Assembly: GCA_003447595.1 (NCBI GenBank)
Contig: DLYT01000070.1
Location: 1 to 7,745, forward strand
Length of the DNA stretch: 7,745 bases
From: Porphyromonadaceae bacterium
Lineage (GTDB): Bacteria; Bacteroidota; Bacteroidia; Bacteroidales; CAMTPD01
Direction: 5' to 3'
Shown: in pieces, positions 5,485 through 7,745 of the stretch
Numbering within the stretch: position 1 is the first letter of the stretch
Layout: the number at the start of each line of letters is the position of its first letter
Program-made: the position numbers and the translations under genes
Notes under the pieces: model-generated
Databases searched by the model: none
What the model was told of the DNA's origin: nothing
What the model saw: only the letters and a program-made list of their open reading frames with translations

Positions 5485-6591
5485 ATGATTACATCTTGTT
5501 TTTTCTCTCGCTTTTCAACAGCTATTTGTTATTTGTTTCTTGCATCAACTGCTTGCAGCTGTACGTTTACTTCTGACTTAATTGAAATAAAACAAGCTAA
5601 ACTCTTTCAAGATTCTGATTTTGGAGAAGCCATTCATCTGCAACACGAGGTTTATAACGATGATTTTATCGGAAATCCATTCCTCGTCAAATCAATCGGG
5701 ACTACACTATACGCTATCGACAACATGAATGATCCGTTAATTCATGTCTTTGACCAAGGGAGATACAAAGGGCAAATCATTAAGAAAGGACAAGGACCGA
5801 ATGAAGCTGTATCTCCATTCGAACTTTCACCTTCTTTTGATGGTGAAAGCATTTGGATCTATGATAACTCGACCCAACGTTGGTTGGAGTTTTCAGGAAA
5901 AGCCATAGCAAAAGAAATGAAGTCTGTCGTAACAGATAAAATAGAGTTTACAAAAAACAACAATACCCCCTTTGCACTGGCAACACCTTTTTGGATCACT
6001 AGCAGCCAATTCATTTGTACAAATCCTTGGAATCATGAAGATCGATTCTATATCATAGACCGTACAACGATGGAGAAAAAAGGAGTTCAGAATCCGCACA
6101 TTACATTTACAGATCAACTTCCGGCCTCTATCCTTAGCATTATATTTGATGCTAAAATGACCATGAAGCCGGATCGATCGAAGGTTGCATTGGCCGGAAA
6201 TTATCTCGATGCCATTGAGATATTCAATGTGAATGGAGAGATACTCAATACAATAAAAGGTCCGGAAGATGGTTTCAACTTTGCTTTTGATGAAGCAAAA
6301 TCATTGGAGATGAATATCCTATCAACCAATGCAGATACTAAAAAAGCATATGTAAATATCTGCTCAACAAATCAGTACATCTATGCATTGTATTCGGGTA
6401 AACGCAAAGGAGGAGAATCAAACTATAACTTAGGAAATTGTGTATATGTCTTTGATTGGAACGGAAAACCGGTAAAGAAGTATTTGCTTGATCAGGACTT
6501 GATTTATTTTGATATCAATGAAAAAGAACAGCGACTCTATGCTGTATCAAAACCAGACAACTATATTATGTATTATGACTTGAAGGAATAA
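5485..6591 (+). CDS. BF3164/TolB-like 6-bladed beta-propeller lipoprotein
   Basis: This is a predicted lipoprotein of 368 residues. The signal peptide (about 1-23) ends S-T-A-C, so C24 is the likely lipid-bearing cysteine; C26 (A-C-S-C) is an alternative. The body resembles the BF3164-like/TolB-like propeller lipoproteins of Bacteroidales. Visible features are LVKSIGTTLYAIDNMNDPLI (67-86), HVFDQGRYKGQIIKKGQGPNE (87-107) with the family-typical G-Q-G-P-N-E turn, YLDAIEIFNVNGEIL (240-254), IYALYSGKRKGG (299-310), VYVFDWNGKPV (320-330) and LYAVSKPDNYIMYYDL (351-366). The function of the family is unknown. No enzyme motif is apparent, and a ligand-binding role is possible. The gene is visibly more AT-rich than the fucosidase gene before it. 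A terminator separates the two, so co-transcription would need read-through. It converges on the hydrolase gene downstream and shares its terminator. Confidence 0.82.
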   Translation: MITSCFFSRFSTAICYLFLASTACSCTFTSDLIEIKQAKLFQDSDFGEAIHLQHEVYNDDFIGNPFLVKSIGTTLYAIDNMNDPLIHVFDQGRYKGQIIKKGQGPNEAVSPFELSPSFDGESIWIYDNSTQRWLEFSGKAIAKEMKSVVTDKIEFTKNNNTPFALATPFWITSSQFICTNPWNHEDRFYIIDRTTMEKKGVQNPHITFTDQLPASILSIIFDAKMTMKPDRSKVALAGNYLDAIEIFNVNGEILNTIKGPEDGFNFAFDEAKSLEMNILSTNADTKKAYVNICSTNQYIYALYSGKRKGGESNYNLGNCVYVFDWNGKPVKKYLLDQDLIYFDINEKEQRLYAVSKPDNYIMYYDLKE

Positions 6592-6654
6592 ATTGTTTTC
6601 TCTTTTTCGTTTTCTGTTGATCACTTTTGATAAGAAGTAAAACTCTATAATATA

Positions 6655-6690
6655 GAAAAGGCTACCTCGCAAGCGAGGTAGCCTTTCTTT
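6655..6690. terminator. Bidirectional Rho-independent terminator between convergent genes
   Basis: AAAGGCTACCTCGC (6657-6670) and GCGAGGTAGCCTTT (6673-6686) are perfect reverse complements; in RNA the loop is effectively CAAG. A-rich sequence on the left and TTTCTTT on the right give a U-tract in both directions. It lies 63 bp after the propeller gene stop and 20 bp from the hydrolase gene stop on the minus strand, so it serves both. Confidence 0.92.
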
Positions 6691-6710
6691 ATCTAAGTAT
6701 CAGATGGTGC

Positions 6711-7745
6711 TTAGTTTTGTTTTTCTGTAATGGTGAAGTCGCCGTTCGAGATGCTCCAGTCGTTGCCGAAGAAACCTGACACTTCTACGCCTTCAATACC
6801 GTTACGAAGCATATCAACATTGAAGATCAATACATCCGGGAATCCGGTGATACCCGAAATGTAGTCGTTGGCATATCCTGCTTTCATCCCTTCGATGCCT
6901 GTACCTGCAACAACACCTACGCTGGCAGTTTGGCTATCTTGACGAGGATATACAAAGTAAGTACCAAGATCGGTTCCTTTCATTTGTTTTCCGCCGAAGT
7001 TGATTTCGCCGTTTTTCACTTGGATAGGAGCATTCTTTAGTAGCTTGTTCCATGCTTTGTTGTTCGACGCGTTTCCATAAACTACTACGTTACGATCTTT
7101 GTATTTCACAGGGTTAAACTGAGTATCTGCAATTACATCGATCGAACCGTTGCCACGATACAAGAATGTTTCCGCATCGAAAGCGGCTTTGTTGCGATAC
7201 CATTCGTTTTCTGCTTTGTTTCCGCCGGTCGCATATACAAAGACTACGTCGTTATCGAATGCTTGTTTGAATCCTCCCGAACGTTGTGCATATTTCTGAG
7301 TGGTTGGTACACCTTCGATCACAGTCCATTTGTTGTCTGCGTTCTTTAATGTAATTTCTTTTTCGCCATTCAATGCAATCGTTTGACCGTCGATAATGAT
7401 TGATTTCAAGTTCTTCGAAGCCAGTTTACCTGTTTCGAACGTAATCATCTCTACGTTATTGGTTGTACCGCTGATGCTATTATCAATGATGTCGAACAAT
7501 ACGTTTGAAACTTGATACGCCTTCTGTTGCTGATCGATACGTAACCAGTGGTTGGTTGCCGAAATAGCTGGTGATGCTGTGTAGAACTCAACACGGTTCA
7601 TTGCGCTATCTGCCGGGATTGAGTGACGATTGAAGAACTCAAAGATTGGCTTCCAGTCTACACTCTCGTTGCTATACCAGTGTGATCCGCCCGGATACTC
7701 GTAGTAACAGAAGTCGGTATGAAACTCGCCCAATTCCTGACGCAT
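6711..7745 (-). CDS. Prolyl-oligopeptidase-like alpha/beta hydrolase, C-terminal part only
   Basis: The reading frame is open to the window edge, so only the last 344 codons are present. The Met at the edge is probably internal. The first 45 residues hold the end of an alpha/beta-hydrolase fold: YYEYPGGSHWYSNESVDWKPIFEFFNRH resembles the H-W-x-x-N-E-S-V-D-W segment of large secreted prolyl-oligopeptidase-type hydrolases of Bacteroidota and Planctomycetota. H22 of the visible part is the likely catalytic His; the Ser nucleophile and Asp are beyond the window. About 300 more residues follow, beta-rich and without cysteine, beginning NRVEFYTASPAISATNHWLRID and including VVFVYATGGN (about 168-177) and a Gly-rich end (GVVAGTGIEGMKAGY, GFFGNDW). 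This C-terminal region may bind substrate or pack on the hydrolase. Substrate is unknown; an esterase or peptidase acting outside the cytoplasm is plausible. The C-terminus is FTITEKQN. Confidence 0.7.
   Translation of the reverse strand: MRQELGEFHTDFCYYEYPGGSHWYSNESVDWKPIFEFFNRHSIPADSAMNRVEFYTASPAISATNHWLRIDQQQKAYQVSNVLFDIIDNSISGTTNNVEMITFETGKLASKNLKSIIIDGQTIALNGEKEITLKNADNKWTVIEGVPTTQKYAQRSGGFKQAFDNDVVFVYATGGNKAENEWYRNKAAFDAETFLYRGNGSIDVIADTQFNPVKYKDRNVVVYGNASNNKAWNKLLKNAPIQVKNGEINFGGKQMKGTDLGTYFVYPRQDSQTASVGVVAGTGIEGMKAGYANDYISGITGFPDVLIFNVDMLRNGIEGVEVSGFFGNDWSISNGDFTITEKQN

Noticed and set aside
7743..7745. ATG at the window edge as the start of the hydrolase gene
   Set aside because: The sequence right after it already belongs to the C-terminal end of the hydrolase fold, so the gene continues beyond the window.

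Overview
The window looks like a chromosomal segment of a gut-type member of the Bacteroidota, order Bacteroidales (Bacteroides or Parabacteroides-like). The basis is the presence of 6-bladed beta-propeller lipoproteins of two families abundant in that order, a secreted GH29 alpha-L-fucosidase, A/T-rich start regions without Shine-Dalgarno sequences, and a match to the Bacteroides -7 promoter consensus TAnnTTTG. There are six genes, two of them cut by the window ends. No tRNA, rRNA, CRISPR array, transposase or phage gene is visible.

Layout: (1) 1-837, plus strand, is the 3' part of a polytopic membrane protein of the PTS_EIIC_2 family. Its stop codon abuts the stop of (2) 838-2058, minus strand, a 6-bladed beta-propeller lipoprotein. 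(3) After a 207-bp divergent intergenic region, 2266-2490 encodes a 74-residue exported Lys/Cys-rich protein whose mRNA ends in a strong Rho-independent terminator. (4) 2618-3171 is a 554-bp AT-rich stretch without a gene. It carries a nested set of direct repeats, a spaced inverted repeat, a long bulged hairpin and a textbook terminator that belongs to no visible gene. (5) 3172-5391 is a multidomain GH29 alpha-L-fucosidase with its own terminator. (6) 5485-6591 is a second propeller lipoprotein, of the BF3164/TolB-like type. (7) 6711-7745, minus strand, is the C-terminal part of a large alpha/beta-hydrolase (prolyl-oligopeptidase-like). It shares a bidirectional terminator with gene 6.

How the genes fit together: the fucosidase probably removes terminal L-fucose from host or dietary glycans in the periplasm. 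The propeller lipoproteins are probably envelope proteins whose ligands are unknown. No SusC/SusD pair, sigma/anti-sigma pair or hybrid two-component regulator is present, so this does not look like a complete polysaccharide utilisation locus. Nearly every gene ends in its own terminator, so most are probably monocistronic. The least explained parts are the small Lys/Cys-rich exported protein and the structured intergenic stretch that follows it, which may encode one or two small RNAs.
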